Shown: in pieces, positions 55,264-64,000 of the stretch | Layout: every line of letters starts with the position of its first letter | How positions within the stretch are numbered: position 1 is the stretch's first letter | Assembly (NCBI GenBank): GCA_019637795.1 | Contig: JAHBUY010000004.1 | Coordinates: forward strand, 248,001-312,000 | From: a bacterium | GTDB taxonomy: Bacteria > Desulfobacterota > Binatia > HRBIN30 > CADEER01 | Length of the DNA stretch: 64,000 bases | Reading direction: 5' to 3' | The notes under the pieces: model-generated | The model's database searches: none | What the model was told of the DNA's origin: nothing | The model's input: the letters and a program-made list of their open reading frames with translations, nothing else | Translations under genes and position numbers: made by a program

Positions 55264-55965
55264 TTATTCAATGGATACAGCCGCTGCGCGGCTTGCATCG
55301 CGGTGCAATTCGGCCTCTGAGCGACGGCAATAGTGCGGCTCCAGGGTCGCCAGATCCGCCGCCCCGGCGCGCCCCAGGATGGCCGCTCCCAGACGCGCCA
55401 CGACGGCGCCGTCGGGCGGCGTCTCGGCGAGGCGGACGGCAACGACGCCGGGAATGGTGGACCAGCAATCCGGGTATGCGTCGACACCATCGCCGACCAG
55501 CGTACAGGGCGGCCGCAGAAGGCTGGCGAGCGCTACCGGCGACAGGGCCGCCGCTGCGGCCACCTCCGTCAGCGCCGCCCCGCTCCACCGGAAGCCGGCG
55601 GCGTAGACTTCCCCTTTGCGGGCGTCGAGCACCGGCCACACCGTCCCCGGGCGGGGGCCGAGGGCACGGGCGTAGGCCTCAAGGGTCGGCACAGCGACGA
55701 CGGGAAGACCAGACCCCAAGGCCAGCCCCTTCACCACTGCGAGCCCGATCCGCAGACCGGTGAACGATCCGGGTCCGATCGAGACGGCAAGGACGTCGAT
55801 CGTCGAGAGCCGTACCGCTGCGGTCTCGAGCACCTCGTCGATCAGCGGAAGCAAGGTGCGGGCATGGCTGCTCGACATCGGGCGCTGCCGGACGACTGCG
55901 GCGTCGTCGGTGGCCAGCCCGACGCTGGCGATGACCGTGGCGGTGTCGATGCCGAGGGCGCGCAC
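55264..55965 (-). CDS. tsaB: tRNA threonylcarbamoyladenosine biosynthesis protein TsaB
   Basis: TsaB is the scaffold partner of TsaD in making t6A at position 37 of ANN-decoding tRNAs. The 233-residue product has ALGIDTATVIASVGLA, the HARTLLPLIDEVLE helix, LAVSIGPGSFTGLRIGLAVV and VPTLEAYARALG. The C-terminal region is variable, as usual. GTG 55965 lies 7 bases after rseP, so the gene belongs to the same transcript. Confidence 0.93.
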   Translation of the reverse strand: MRALGIDTATVIASVGLATDDAAVVRQRPMSSSHARTLLPLIDEVLETAAVRLSTIDVLAVSIGPGSFTGLRIGLAVVKGLALGSGLPVVAVPTLEAYARALGPRPGTVWPVLDARKGEVYAAGFRWSGAALTEVAAAAALSPVALASLLRPPCTLVGDGVDAYPDCWSTIPGVVAVRLAETPPDGAVVARLGAAILGRAGAADLATLEPHYCRRSEAELHRDASRAAAVSIE

Positions 55966-55972
55966 GCCCGCG

Positions 55973-57046
55973 TCAGCCCCACCCGCGGATGACGCGCAGG
56001 ATGTCGTTGTAGAAGGCGAACGCCATCAGGCTGATCAGGATCACGAGCCCGACCTGCTGCGCGATCTCGCGGTGGCGCATGTCGAGGGGGCGGCGCATCA
56101 CGATCTCCAGAACGAAGAACAGCAGATGACCACCGTCGAGGATCGGGATCGGCAGCAGGTTCAGGACCCCCAGATTGATCGAGATGACAGCGACGAACAG
56201 CAGGAGCGACTCGAGGCCGACCTGGGCCTGCTGCCCCGCTGCTTGGGCGATGAGGATCGGCCCGCCGATCTCCTGCGCCGGAATCCGCCCCTGCACGATC
56301 TTCACCACGCTCATGATGAGCGTGCGGCACCACCACAGCGTCTGGTCGGCGCCGCCCGCGATCGCTTCCAACGGGCCGACCGACACCAGCGCGAAGCCGC
56401 GCTCGATGCCGATCAGGTACGTCGTGCCGATCGCTTCGCCGAAGATGCTCTTTTCTGGCCGAGACTCGGGCGTGACCACCACCGTCAGCGCCTGATCGCC
56501 ACGCTGCACGTCGAGGGTCACCGCCGCGCCGCCGCTGCCGCGAATCGCCTTCGACAGCTCCTCCCAGGTTCGTACCGCCTGGCCGTCGATCGCGGTCACC
56601 AGATCATCGGCCTGCAAGCCCGCGCGCGCCGCCGGCATGTCCTTGGTCACGACGCCGATGCGCGCCTGGTCCAACGGGACGCGCTGCCCGTAAGTCGCCA
56701 GCACCACGGTGAAGATGAGGAACGCGAACACCAAATTGAACACCGGGCCGGCAATGACAATGGCGATCCGCTTCCACACGCTCTGGTGCGAGAAGGAGAT
56801 CCGCGGGTCCACCGGTTCCGTGGCGTCGGGGTCCTCGCCGACCATCTTCACGAACCCGCCGAGCGGAATCGCGCTGAGCACGTACTCGGTGCCGTTCACC
56901 GTGCGGCCGAAGAGCGTTGGCCCGAAGCCGACCGAGAACTTCAGCACCCCGACCCCCGACCACTTGGCGACCAGGAAATGCCCGAACTCGTGGACGATGA
57001 TCAGCGAGCCGAGCACGACGATGAACGAGATGATGGCAGTCAGCAT
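55973..57046 (-). CDS. rseP: RIP metalloprotease RseP (site-2 protease)
   Basis: A membrane zinc protease that cleaves anti-sigma factors and signal-peptide remnants. The 357-residue product has the active site LIIVHEFGHFLVAKWSGV in helix 1, GPTLFGRTVNGTEYVLSAIP with LGGFVKMVGED, one PDZ domain at about residues 125-200 (DMPAARAGLQADDLVTAIDG) and the third ligand in NLLPIPILDGGHLLFFVLE. ATG 57046 overlaps cdsA by 7 bases. dxr, usually between cdsA and rseP, is absent. Confidence 0.96.
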   Translation of the reverse strand: MLTAIISFIVVLGSLIIVHEFGHFLVAKWSGVGVLKFSVGFGPTLFGRTVNGTEYVLSAIPLGGFVKMVGEDPDATEPVDPRISFSHQSVWKRIAIVIAGPVFNLVFAFLIFTVVLATYGQRVPLDQARIGVVTKDMPAARAGLQADDLVTAIDGQAVRTWEELSKAIRGSGGAAVTLDVQRGDQALTVVVTPESRPEKSIFGEAIGTTYLIGIERGFALVSVGPLEAIAGGADQTLWWCRTLIMSVVKIVQGRIPAQEIGGPILIAQAAGQQAQVGLESLLLFVAVISINLGVLNLLPIPILDGGHLLFFVLEIVMRRPLDMRHREIAQQVGLVILISLMAFAFYNDILRVIRGWG

Positions 57047-57864
57047 GCGCGGGACGCGACCGCGAGTCCGGTCGCCAACAGATAGTAGTACACGAGCACC
57101 AATGGGAAAAGCAGGCTATCGATGCGATCGAGCACGCCGCCATGGCCGGGGAAGAGCGCCCCCGACTCCTTGGCGCCGAAGACACGTTTCATGACCGATT
57201 CGCTGAGGTCACCGAGCTGGCCGATCACCGACATCAACGCGCCGAGTAGCAGGATCTCCGCGAACCCGCGCTGCGGAAACAGGACCAGCTTGGCGAGCGC
57301 CGCGCACAGCAGGCTGGCGGCGACGATGCCGAGCGCGCCTTCGACCGTCTTCCCTGGGCTGAGATGCGGAATCAGCTTGCGGCGGCCGAGGGCGTGACCG
57401 ACGAAGTAGCCGCCGGTGTCACCAGCCATGCCGATGGCGATGACGAAGGTCACCCATGCCGCCCCATCGGGCAGCGCCCGCAGCCAGAAGAAATGCGGCA
57501 GCAACAGACCGCCGTACAGGACGCCGACGGCGATCGCGCCGACATCGGCCAAGGCGGCGGCGAGATCGCGGCGCGCCAGGACGACGTAGCTCATCGCCAC
57601 CGGCAGCACGGCAGCGAGGCTGGCGACCACCCAGACGCCGGGACTCCGCGCGCTCACCGCCGCGAGCACCACGGCGGCGCCGAGCGCGGTGCCGAGCACG
57701 CGCGGTCCGGGCCGGTCGGCGAATGCGAGACGCAGGTACTCGACGATCGCCAGCATGGCGACGACGACGACCAGGGCCCCCCAGCCCCACATCGGGGCGA
57801 GGAAGATGATCGCCAACAACAGCGGGATCGCGACCGCGGCGGTCGCGAGCCTAGCGCGCAGCAC
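57040..57864 (-). CDS. cdsA: Phosphatidate cytidylyltransferase
   Basis: CdsA makes CDP-diacylglycerol from phosphatidate and CTP at the inner membrane; PssA further down the same series uses its product. The 274-residue protein has about eight membrane helices and the C-terminal signature SVMKRVFGAKESGALFPGHG followed by GVLDRIDSL; the usual KDS is KES. GTG 57864 overlaps uppS by 14 bases. Confidence 0.95.
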   Translation of the reverse strand: MLRARLATAAVAIPLLLAIIFLAPMWGWGALVVVVAMLAIVEYLRLAFADRPGPRVLGTALGAAVVLAAVSARSPGVWVVASLAAVLPVAMSYVVLARRDLAAALADVGAIAVGVLYGGLLLPHFFWLRALPDGAAWVTFVIAIGMAGDTGGYFVGHALGRRKLIPHLSPGKTVEGALGIVAASLLCAALAKLVLFPQRGFAEILLLGALMSVIGQLGDLSESVMKRVFGAKESGALFPGHGGVLDRIDSLLFPLVLVYYYLLATGLAVASRAC

Positions 57865-58621
57865 CGGCGCGCCCCTGTTCCTGTTGCTTGCCCGTCAGCC
57901 CGAAGCGGCGCTCCCGCTGCTGGAAGTGCACGAGCGCGTCGACGAACGCCTGCTCGCGGAAGTCCGGCCACAACGTGTCGGTGACGTACAGCTCAGTGTA
58001 GGCGAGCTGCCAGAGGAAGAAGTTGGAGATCCGCATCTCGCCGCTGGTGCGGATGAGCAGATCGGGATCAGGCATGCCGGCGGTGCCGAGCGCGTCGGCG
58101 AAGCGCTGGGAGTCGATCGCCGATGGGTCGAGGCTACCTGCCTGCACCTGCCTCGCGAGCCGTCTGGCGGCGGCCAGAATGTCCTCCCGGCCGCCGTAGC
58201 TGACGCACAGTCCGACGACGAGGCGGGAATTTTCGCGAGTGAGCGCGACGACGTCCTCGAGCTCGCGGCGTACCGCTTCCGGCAAGCGCTCCATGTCGCC
58301 GATGGCGCGAACCTGCACCTCGTTCTTCATCAGGCGCTTGACTTCGGTGCGCAGGTAGCGCCGGAGCAGCGCCATCAGGGCATTCACCTCACGGTGCGGC
58401 CGCTGCCAGTTCTCGGTCGAGAACGCGAACAGGCTGAGGTACGGAATACCGAGGCGGCGGGCCGTCTCGACCACGGCGCGCACCGACTCCTTGCCACGGC
58501 GGTGGCCCTCGATGCGGGAGAGGCCGCGGCGCTGAGCCCAGCGGCCGTTGCCGTCCATGATGACGGCGACGTGACGCGGCAGTCGCGTCGGGTCGAGCGC
58601 GGAGGTGTCGAGCCCGCGCAC
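57851..58621 (-). CDS. uppS: Isoprenyl transferase (undecaprenyl diphosphate synthase)
   Basis: UppS builds the C55 lipid carrier for cell-wall and polysaccharide synthesis. The 256-residue product has the pyrophosphate motif VAVIMDGNGRWAQRRGL, GHRRGKESVR, LSLFAFSTENWQRP and the C-terminal DLLIRTSGEMRISNFFLWQL with AYTELYVTDTLWPDF. GTG 58621 starts 3 bases after frr. The tail after residue 240 is Gln/Arg/Ala-rich and not conserved. Confidence 0.96.
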   Translation of the reverse strand: MRGLDTSALDPTRLPRHVAVIMDGNGRWAQRRGLSRIEGHRRGKESVRAVVETARRLGIPYLSLFAFSTENWQRPHREVNALMALLRRYLRTEVKRLMKNEVQVRAIGDMERLPEAVRRELEDVVALTRENSRLVVGLCVSYGGREDILAAARRLARQVQAGSLDPSAIDSQRFADALGTAGMPDPDLLIRTSGEMRISNFFLWQLAYTELYVTDTLWPDFREQAFVDALVHFQQRERRFGLTGKQQEQGRAGAAR

Positions 58622-58624
58622 CGC

Positions 58625-59188
58625 TCACACCTCCATGATCTCGTCTTCTTTGGCCTTGAGAATCTTGTCGAGCCGCTCGGTGTAGTCCTTGGTGAGCTCC
58701 TGCGTCTTGTCGTGACCGCGGCGCAGGTCGTCCTCGGTGATGTCGCCATCCTTCTGCAGCTCTTTGAGCATGTCGTTCGCGTCGCGGCGGTGGTTGCGGA
58801 TCGAAACGCGAAAGTCCTCCGCCACCTTGCGGACGTGCTTCACCAGATCTTTGCGCCGCTGCTCGGTCAACTCCGGGATCGGCACGCGCACCAACTTGCC
58901 GTCGTTCTGCGGCATCAGGCCGAGGTCGGACTGCAGGATGGCCCGCTCGATCTCGTTGATCGCGCTGCGGTCGTAGGGCTGGATCACCAGCAGACGGGGT
59001 TCGGGAGCGGACAGCGTCGCCAGTTGGTTCAGCGGCGTCCGCGCGCCGTAGTATTCGACGACGATGCCCTCGAGAAGCGCCGTCGACGCGCGGCCGGTGC
59101 GCGTGCGGGAGAGCTCCCGGCGCATCGCCGTGACGGTGTCCTCCATTTCCTTCTTGACGTCGGCGAGAACGTCTTCGGTCGCGCCCAT
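58625..59188 (-). CDS. frr: Ribosome recycling factor
   Basis: RRF splits post-termination ribosomes with EF-G. The 187-residue product has the usual length and segments: ELSRTRTGRASTALLEGIVV, YYGARTPLNQLATLSAPEPR, IQPYDRSAINEIERAI, VRVPIPELTEQRRKDLVKH and IRNHRRDANDMLKEL. ATG 59188 overlaps the pyrH stop in TGATG. The frame is open further upstream but only as read-through over pyrH. Confidence 0.97.
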   Translation of the reverse strand: MGATEDVLADVKKEMEDTVTAMRRELSRTRTGRASTALLEGIVVEYYGARTPLNQLATLSAPEPRLLVIQPYDRSAINEIERAILQSDLGLMPQNDGKLVRVPIPELTEQRRKDLVKHVRKVAEDFRVSIRNHRRDANDMLKELQKDGDITEDDLRRGHDKTQELTKDYTERLDKILKAKEDEIMEV

Positions 59189-59943
59189 CAGTGCACCAGA
59201 GTGCCGATCATCTCGCCGCGCAGCGCCCGCTGGATGTTTCCCTGCACCGTCATGTTGAAGACCATGATCGGCAACGAATTCTCGCGGCACAGGGTGACCG
59301 CGGTCGCATCCATGACCTTGAGCTGTTGGCGGAGAAAATCGTTGTACGCCAGCTCCGAGAACCGGGTGGCGTTGGCGTCGAGCTTGGGGTCGGCGTTGTA
59401 GACGCCGTCCACCTTCGTGGCCTTCAGGATGATCCCGGCGCCGATCTCGGCGGCGCGCAGGCTCGCGGCCGTGTCGGTGCTGAAGAAGGGATTGCCGGTG
59501 CCGGCGGCGAAGATGACGATACGCCCCTTCTCCAGGTGCCGCATGGCTCGGCGCCGGATGTAGGGCTCGGCGATCTGGCGGATCTCGATGGCCGACATGA
59601 CGCGGGTGGGCAGGCCGTGCCGCTCGAGCGCGTCCTGCAGGGCCAAGGCGTTGATCACCGTTGCCAGCATGCCCATGTAGTCGCCGGTGGCTCGGTCGGT
59701 CCCCTGGTCCGCGACGTGCACGCCGCGGAAGATGTTGCCGCCGCCGATGACCAGCGCCACCTCGACGCCGTGCTCGCTGGCGGCGCGGATCTCCTCGCCG
59801 ATCGCCGCCAGCACCGCGGTGTCGATGCCGAAGGCGGCGTTGCCCATCAGGGCCTCGCCGCTCAGCTTGAGCAGGACGCGCCGGTAGCGCAGACCGCGGA
59901 CCGGCGTGCGGTCCGTGGCATCCACCTCGTCGCGCGCGCCCAT
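59188..59943 (-). CDS. pyrH: UMP kinase
   Basis: PyrH phosphorylates UMP for pyrimidine nucleotide supply. The 251-residue product has a 17-residue polar N-terminal extension, then [80 protein letters not shown] and [21 protein letters not shown] 59943 starts 7 bases after tsf. A shorter start (GTG near residue 16) cannot be excluded. Confidence 0.96.
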   Translation of the reverse strand: MGARDEVDATDRTPVRGLRYRRVLLKLSGEALMGNAAFGIDTAVLAAIGEEIRAASEHGVEVALVIGGGNIFRGVHVADQGTDRATGDYMGMLATVINALALQDALERHGLPTRVMSAIEIRQIAEPYIRRRAMRHLEKGRIVIFAAGTGNPFFSTDTAASLRAAEIGAGIILKATKVDGVYNADPKLDANATRFSELAYNDFLRQQLKVMDATAVTLCRENSLPIMVFNMTVQGNIQRALRGEMIGTLVH

Positions 59944-59950
59944 GGACGCC

Positions 59951-60562
59951 TCAGTGTTCGCCGGACTGCTCGCCGAGTTGGAACCGCGCGAAGCGGCGGA
60001 CGACGATGTTCTCGCCCATCTTCGCCACCGCGTCCGACACCAACCGGGAGACCGGCTTGTCGGCGTCCTTGATGAAGGCCTGCTCGAGCAGGCAGACGTC
60101 GGCGTAGAACTTCTCGATCTTGCCGGCGACCATCTTCTCGATCACCGGCGCCGGCTTACCGCTGCTCGCCGCCTGCGCGGCGTAGATCTGGCGCTCCTGT
60201 TCCAGCACCTCCGCGGGCACGTCCTCGCGGCTCACGTAGCGCGGGTTGGCGGCGGCAACCTGCATCGCCAGATCGCGCACCAGGCCGCGGAAGTCGTCCG
60301 TGCGAGCGACGAAGTCGGTCTCGCAGTTGACCTCGATCAGCACTCCGATCTTGCCGCCAGCGTGGATGTAGGCCTCCACCAGACCGTCGGCCGCCGTGCG
60401 GCCGGCCCGTTTGGCGGCGGCCGCCAGGCCCTTCTCGCGCAGGTAGACAATGGCCTTCTCGATGTCGCCGTCGACCTCGGCCAGCGCCTTCTTGCAATCC
60501 ATCATGCCGGCGCCCGTGCGCTCGCGCAGATCGCGCACCGACGAGGCGCTCACCTCGCTCAT
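59951..60562 (-). CDS. tsf: Translation elongation factor Ts
   Basis: EF-Ts exchanges nucleotide on EF-Tu. The 203-residue product is of the short type: [60 protein letters not shown] and the C-terminal [20 protein letters not shown]. It lacks the longer second core subdomain of E. coli EF-Ts, as in many non-enteric bacteria. ATG 60562 overlaps the rpsB stop (ATGA). Confidence 0.97.
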   Translation of the reverse strand: MSEVSASSVRDLRERTGAGMMDCKKALAEVDGDIEKAIVYLREKGLAAAAKRAGRTAADGLVEAYIHAGGKIGVLIEVNCETDFVARTDDFRGLVRDLAMQVAAANPRYVSREDVPAEVLEQERQIYAAQAASSGKPAPVIEKMVAGKIEKFYADVCLLEQAFIKDADKPVSRLVSDAVAKMGENIVVRRFARFQLGEQSGEH

Positions 60563-61362
60563 TCGATCGCCCCTTCCGACGCCGTCTCGGGCGCGAATTC
60601 ACGCTCCACCGCTGCGGTCGGTGCCGGCCGCGCCGAGGGCTCCGCCGGCGCGTCGACGCCGCGGGCACGCTCCTCGTACACCGCGCGTCCCTCGAGCACC
60701 GAGTCGGCGATCGCGCCGCAGAACAGGCGGATGGCGCGGATCGCATCGTCGTTGCCCGGAATGCGGTAGTCGATCATGTCCGGATCGCAGTTCGAATCGA
60801 CCACCGCGACCACCGGAATGCCGAGCTTGTTGGCTTCCTTGACCGCGATGTCTTCCTTGATGGTATCGATGATGAACAGGGCGTCCGGCAGCTTGCGCAT
60901 GGTCTTGATGCCGCCGAGCGTATGCACCAGGCGGTCGCGCTCGCGGCTGAGCTCGAGGAGCTCGCGCTTCTTCAGGCCCTCGGTCTGGTTCGGATCCTCG
61001 AGCATCTCCTCGAGCTTGCGCAGTCGCTCGACGCTCTGCTTGACGGTCTGGAAGTTGGTGAGCGTTCCACCGAGCCAGCGATTGCTGACGTAGAAAGCGC
61101 CGCAGCGCTCCGCCTCTTCCATGACGGCGTCCTGCGCCTGCTTCTTGGTTCCGACACAGAGGAGCGAGCCGCCGCTGGCAGCGAGATCGCGCACGTACGC
61201 CGTGGCGTCCTGCAGCATCTTCACCGTCTGCTGCAGGTCGATGATGTAGATCCCGTTGCGGGCCCCGAAAATGTACGGCTTCATCTTCGGGTTCCAGCGG
61301 CTCGTCTGGTGGCCGAAGTGCACGCCGGCCTCCAGGAGCTGCTTCATACTCACTTCCGGCAT
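60559..61362 (-). CDS. rpsB: 30S ribosomal protein S2
   Basis: A 267-residue S2 protein. Signature segments are [78 protein letters not shown] and [20 protein letters not shown]. The last ~35 residues are an Ala/Pro/Glu-rich extension. ATG 61362 has GAGGAG upstream. First gene of rpsB-tsf-pyrH-frr-uppS-cdsA-rseP. Confidence 0.97.
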   Translation of the reverse strand: MPEVSMKQLLEAGVHFGHQTSRWNPKMKPYIFGARNGIYIIDLQQTVKMLQDATAYVRDLAASGGSLLCVGTKKQAQDAVMEEAERCGAFYVSNRWLGGTLTNFQTVKQSVERLRKLEEMLEDPNQTEGLKKRELLELSRERDRLVHTLGGIKTMRKLPDALFIIDTIKEDIAVKEANKLGIPVVAVVDSNCDPDMIDYRIPGNDDAIRAIRLFCGAIADSVLEGRAVYEERARGVDAPAEPSARPAPTAAVEREFAPETASEGAIE

Positions 61363-61396
61363 TCCGCGCTCCTCGTTCTGCTTTGGGTGATCCGTA

Positions 61397-61426
61397 CGCC
61401 TAGCAGATGTTTTCCACCTCGGGCAA
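61397..61426 (-). promoter_or_regulatory. Candidate rpsB promoter
   Basis: On the minus strand TTGCCC (61426-61421), an 18-base spacer and TAGGCG (61402-61397), placed between the rho terminator and rpsB. Transcription would start about 28 bases before ATG 61362. Confidence 0.4.
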
Positions 61427-61449
61427 CCACCGTGCGGCGGGAACAGGCT

Positions 61450-61533
61450 CTGCGCCGCGGAGGGCGCTGCGGGCACGGCGAATTCCTGCCGTGGCCGCCG
61501 TCCCCCGTGCCCGCAGCGCCCTCCGCGGCGCAG
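61450..61533 (-). terminator. 29-base-pair perfect inverted repeat after rho
   Basis: Positions 61450-61478 and 61505-61533 are exact reverse complements around a 26-base loop. It begins 12 bases after the rho stop codon and ends before the rpsB promoter, so it probably ends or insulates rho transcription. There is no T-run. A shorter competing hairpin is possible: CACGGC (61474-61479) with GCCGTG (61488-61493). Confidence 0.6.
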
Positions 61534-61545
61534 GGATCTCGTCCA

Positions 61546-62973
61546 CTACTGGTTCATATTCTCCAGAAATTCCGCGTTGTTCTTCGTGCCCTCGATCTTG
61601 TCGATGAGGAATTCCATGGCCTCGACGGGGTTGAGCTGGGACAGCAGCTTGCGCAGGACCCAGATTCGCTTGGTGACGTCCTTGCCGAGCAGCAGCTCTT
61701 CCTTGCGGGTGCCTGAACGATTGATGTCGATGGCCGGGAAGGTCCGCTTGTCGACCAGACGGCGGTCGAGGTGGACCTCCATGTTGCCGGTCGCCTTGAA
61801 CTCCTCGAAGATCACTTCGTCCATGCGGCTTCCGGTGTCGATCAGGGCGGTGCCGAGGATCGTCAGGCTGCCGCCATCCTCGATGTTGCGCGCCGCGCCG
61901 AGGAACTTCTTCGGCTTGTGCAGCGCGTTCGAATCGACGCCGCCGGAGAGGATCTTGCCGCTTGGCGGTACGACGGTGTTGTAGGCGCGCGCCAGGCGGG
62001 TGATGCTGTCGAGCAGAATCACGACGTCGCGCCCGTGCTCGACCAGGCGCTTCGCCTTCTCGATCACCATCTCGGCGACCTGGACATGGCGCGTGGCCGG
62101 CTCGTCGAACGTCGAGCTGATGACTTCGCCCTCGACCGAGCGCTGCATGTCGGTCACTTCCTCTGGCCGCTCGTCGATGAGCAGCACGATGAGGACGACC
62201 TCCTTGTGGTTGCGGGTGATGCCGTGCGCGATGTTCTGCAGCATCACCGTCTTGCCGGTGCGTGGCGGGGCGACGATGAGGCCGCGTGTGCCCTTGCCGA
62301 TCGGCGTGAAGAGGTCGATGAGGCGAGTCGTGTGCTCTTCGGGATCGTGCTCGAGGCGGAGCTGTTCGTTGGGGTAGAGCGGCGTCAGGTTGTCGAAGAG
62401 GATGATGTCGCGCGCCCGCTCCGGCTCCTCGTAGTTGATGGCCTCGACCTTGAGCAGCGCGAAGTAGCGCTCGCCCTCCTTGGGGGGGCGGATCTGGCCG
62501 GACACGACATCACCGGTGCGCAGGTTGAAGCGGCGGATCTGGCTGGGCGAGACGTAGATGTCGTCGGGACCGGGGAGGTAGTTGTAGTCGGGCGCCCGCA
62601 GGAAGCCGAAGCCGTCGGGCAGGATCTCCAGCACGCCCTCCCCGTACACCAGACCGCTCTGCTCGGTCTGCGCGCCGAGAATCGCGAAGATCAGCTCCTG
62701 CTTGCGCATCGCCGACGCGCCATCGACGTTGAAACCCTTGGCGATCTGCGCCAGCTCGCTGATCTTCTTCGATTTCAGCGACTTGAGATTGAGGCCATGG
62801 TCACCGTTGACCGCCTCCTCCTCCACGGCGTCGTCGGTCGGTTCGGCGGGCGGCGCCACGGCGACCTCGGCGGCGACGGCGCCGCCGTCGCCATCGCGAC
62901 GGCGGCGCTCGACACGGCCTGCGACCGCCGCCGCAGACGGTGTCCGATTCCTCCCGACGCTCTCGTCGGCCAT
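61546..62973 (-). CDS. rho: Transcription termination factor Rho
   Basis: Rho is the hexameric helicase that ends untranslated transcripts. The 475-residue product has a ~60-residue charged N-terminal extension, the Rho N-domain ([20 protein letters not shown]), the RNA-binding fold with [20 protein letters not shown], Walker [37 protein letters not shown], Walker [21 protein letters not shown] and [20 protein letters not shown] 62973 has GGAGAGGA upstream. Confidence 0.97.
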   Translation of the reverse strand: MADESVGRNRTPSAAAVAGRVERRRRDGDGGAVAAEVAVAPPAEPTDDAVEEEAVNGDHGLNLKSLKSKKISELAQIAKGFNVDGASAMRKQELIFAILGAQTEQSGLVYGEGVLEILPDGFGFLRAPDYNYLPGPDDIYVSPSQIRRFNLRTGDVVSGQIRPPKEGERYFALLKVEAINYEEPERARDIILFDNLTPLYPNEQLRLEHDPEEHTTRLIDLFTPIGKGTRGLIVAPPRTGKTVMLQNIAHGITRNHKEVVLIVLLIDERPEEVTDMQRSVEGEVISSTFDEPATRHVQVAEMVIEKAKRLVEHGRDVVILLDSITRLARAYNTVVPPSGKILSGGVDSNALHKPKKFLGAARNIEDGGSLTILGTALIDTGSRMDEVIFEEFKATGNMEVHLDRRLVDKRTFPAIDINRSGTRKEELLLGKDVTKRIWVLRKLLSQLNPVEAMEFLIDKIEGTKNNAEFLENMNQ

Positions 62974-63011
62974 GTTGGATCCTCTCCGTGGGGCGTGTGG
63001 TGGTGGAATTG

Positions 63012-64000
63012 TCAGGCAGGGGAACGCCGGCGCGAGGGCCTGGAGGTTGATCCAGAGCGGCGCCGGGTCGTGGAATCGGGCGGGACGCTATGGGACGGCA
63101 TCTGGGATGTCAAGCTTGTGCCGCGCAGGGCCGCCAGCGCCGCGGCGAAGTCCGTCGGCAGGGGGGCGGCGAGCCTCATCCGCTCCCCGCTCGTCGGGTG
63201 GCGGAAGTCGATCGCCTCGGCGTGCAGCGCCTGGCGTGGGATCAGATCGCTCTGGCCCGGGTGTCCGCGCGCGTACAGGAGGTCAGAGACCACCGGGTGG
63301 CCGATCGAGGCGAGGTGAACGCGAATCTGGTGGGTCCGGCCGGTTTCCGGATTCGCCCGCACCAGCGCGACGCGACCCGATTGCTCGAGCACCTCGTACC
63401 GGGTGGTTGCCACGCGGCCGCGCGCCCGCACCGCCATCTTCTTGCGCTCGACCGGATGACGACCGATCGGCCGGTCGATGACCCCGCGCGACGGTCGCGG
63501 CGCGCCCCAGACCAGGGCCAGGTAGTCCTTCTTGATCTCGCGGCGCCGGAACTGATCGCCAAGGTTGGCGAGTGCCGCGGACGTCCGTGCGATGAGGAGA
63601 ATCCCCGAGGTGTCCTTGTCGAGGCGATGGACGATGCCGAGGCGATCCGGATCGAGATCCGTTGGCACCGCCTGCCAGCGATGCAGCAGGGCACTCACCA
63701 ACGTGCCCTGCCAGTGTCCCGGCGCCGGGTGCACCACCAGACCGGGCGGTTTGTTGATCGCCAGCAGCGACGCATCCTCGAAGAGGACGTCGAGGTCGAT
63801 TGGCGCCGCGACGGCGCGAATCTCGGGCAGCGGCAGTGGGTCGGCGACGATCTCGTCACCGGCGCGCAACGTGGTGCCGGGCTTCACCGCGCGATCACCG
63901 ACGCGTACCCGGCCGGCCGCGATCAGACGTCGCACCTGCGATCGCGTCCCCAGCACCTGGCGCTCGGTGAGGAAGTGATCGAGGCGCGCACCTGCCTCCG
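63012..64000 (-). CDS. rluD: RluA/RluD-family 23S rRNA pseudouridine synthase (start beyond the right edge)
   Basis: The frame is open from the stop at 63012 to the right edge, giving at least 329 residues; [10 protein letters not shown], the start of an S4 domain, is readable just inside the edge, so the Met at 63956 is internal. S4 continues with [22 protein letters not shown]. The catalytic domain has [20 protein letters not shown], the active Asp in [20 protein letters not shown], and [19 protein letters not shown]. RluD is a likely but unproven assignment within the family. The last ~35 residues are a Ser/Arg/Pro-rich tail outside the domain. Confidence 0.9.
   Translation of the reverse strand, partial: EAGARLDHFLTERQVLGTRSQVRRLIAAGRVRVGDRAVKPGTTLRAGDEIVADPLPLPEIRAVAAPIDLDVLFEDASLLAINKPPGLVVHPAPGHWQGTLVSALLHRWQAVPTDLDPDRLGIVHRLDKDTSGILLIARTSAALANLGDQFRRREIKKDYLALVWGAPRPSRGVIDRPIGRHPVERKKMAVRARGRVATTRYEVLEQSGRVALVRANPETGRTHQIRVHLASIGHPVVSDLLYARGHPGQSDLIPRQALHAEAIDFRHPTSGERMRLAAPLPTDFAAALAALRGTSLTSQMPSHSVPPDSTTRRRSGSTSRPSRRRSPA

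Noticed and set aside
63012..63956. GTG at 63956 as the start of the pseudouridine synthase
   Set aside because: The frame continues to the window edge and encodes [10 protein letters not shown], the beginning of the S4 domain, so the start lies outside.

Overview
The window is a high-GC chromosomal segment packed with short, often overlapping genes, mostly ordinary housekeeping operons of a Gram-negative bacterium (outer-membrane barrels, lipoproteins, a heptosyltransferase-like enzyme, RseP, SmpB, RecN). The operon orders (carD-ispD; rho-rpsB-tsf-pyrH-frr-uppS-cdsA-rseP; ilvN-ilvC-pssA-leuA-leuB-truA; panB-panC-panD; etfB-etfA facing a membrane Fe-S ETF:quinone oxidoreductase) resemble those of the former Deltaproteobacteria. 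The mix of LLM-type oxidoreductases, acyl-CoA carboxylase, amidohydrolase, Thr-Pro-rich secreted proteins and dockerin-like proteins suggests Candidatus Binatota (Binatia) or a close relative. That taxonomic placement is inference.

Layout: 1-1.2 kb, start of an RND exporter. 1.4-8.4 kb, carD, ispD, cysK-larE, a GT9 glycosyltransferase, an amidohydrolase and mtnA. 8.4-11.3 kb, the pantothenate operon with a deoxynucleoside kinase. 11.5-18.8 kb, nagZ, smpB, a DUF1302-like barrel, an M24 peptidase, an MBL-fold/PPOX pair, a lipoprotein and BolA. 18.8-26.6 kb, a tightly coupled catabolic operon (two alpha/beta hydrolases, LLM flavoprotein, FAD oxidoreductase, biotin-dependent acyl-CoA carboxylase in three pieces). 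26.6-34 kb, a dienelactone hydrolase / formyl-group operon divergent from an IclR regulator, then etfBA and the ETF:quinone oxidoreductase. 34-42.3 kb, a block of large secreted proteins on the minus strand: two tandem paralogues, a nucleotide-sugar dehydrogenase, a protein with a cohesin-like domain, a Thr-rich stalk and a MYXO-CTERM-like tail, and a 912-residue protein with a propeller, Cys-rich, dockerin-like and cohesin-like modules. 42.7 kb, tRNA-Ala. 42.8-47.8 kb, rarA, nadK, recN and an outer-membrane protein. 47.8-64 kb, one long minus-strand series of amino-acid, lipid, translation and transcription genes.

The points most worth a second look are: a leucine attenuator in front of leuA, with an apparently leaderless 26-codon leader peptide holding five Leu codons; an aspartate-semialdehyde dehydrogenase homologue between leuB and truA that has lost its catalytic Cys, Arg and His; a cohesin/dockerin-type surface-protein cluster with a Cys-containing sorting tail; two tandem secreted paralogues that carry a small Cys-rich insert at different places but share a nearly identical translation-initiation region; and two hairpins (before panB and before the amidohydrolase) whose 3' arm is the ribosome binding site. 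Several promoters share a strong TTGAC(A/C) -35 box with 17-18 nt spacing and decide the start codons of carD and mtnA. No CRISPR array, insertion sequence, prophage or recognisable defence system is visible.
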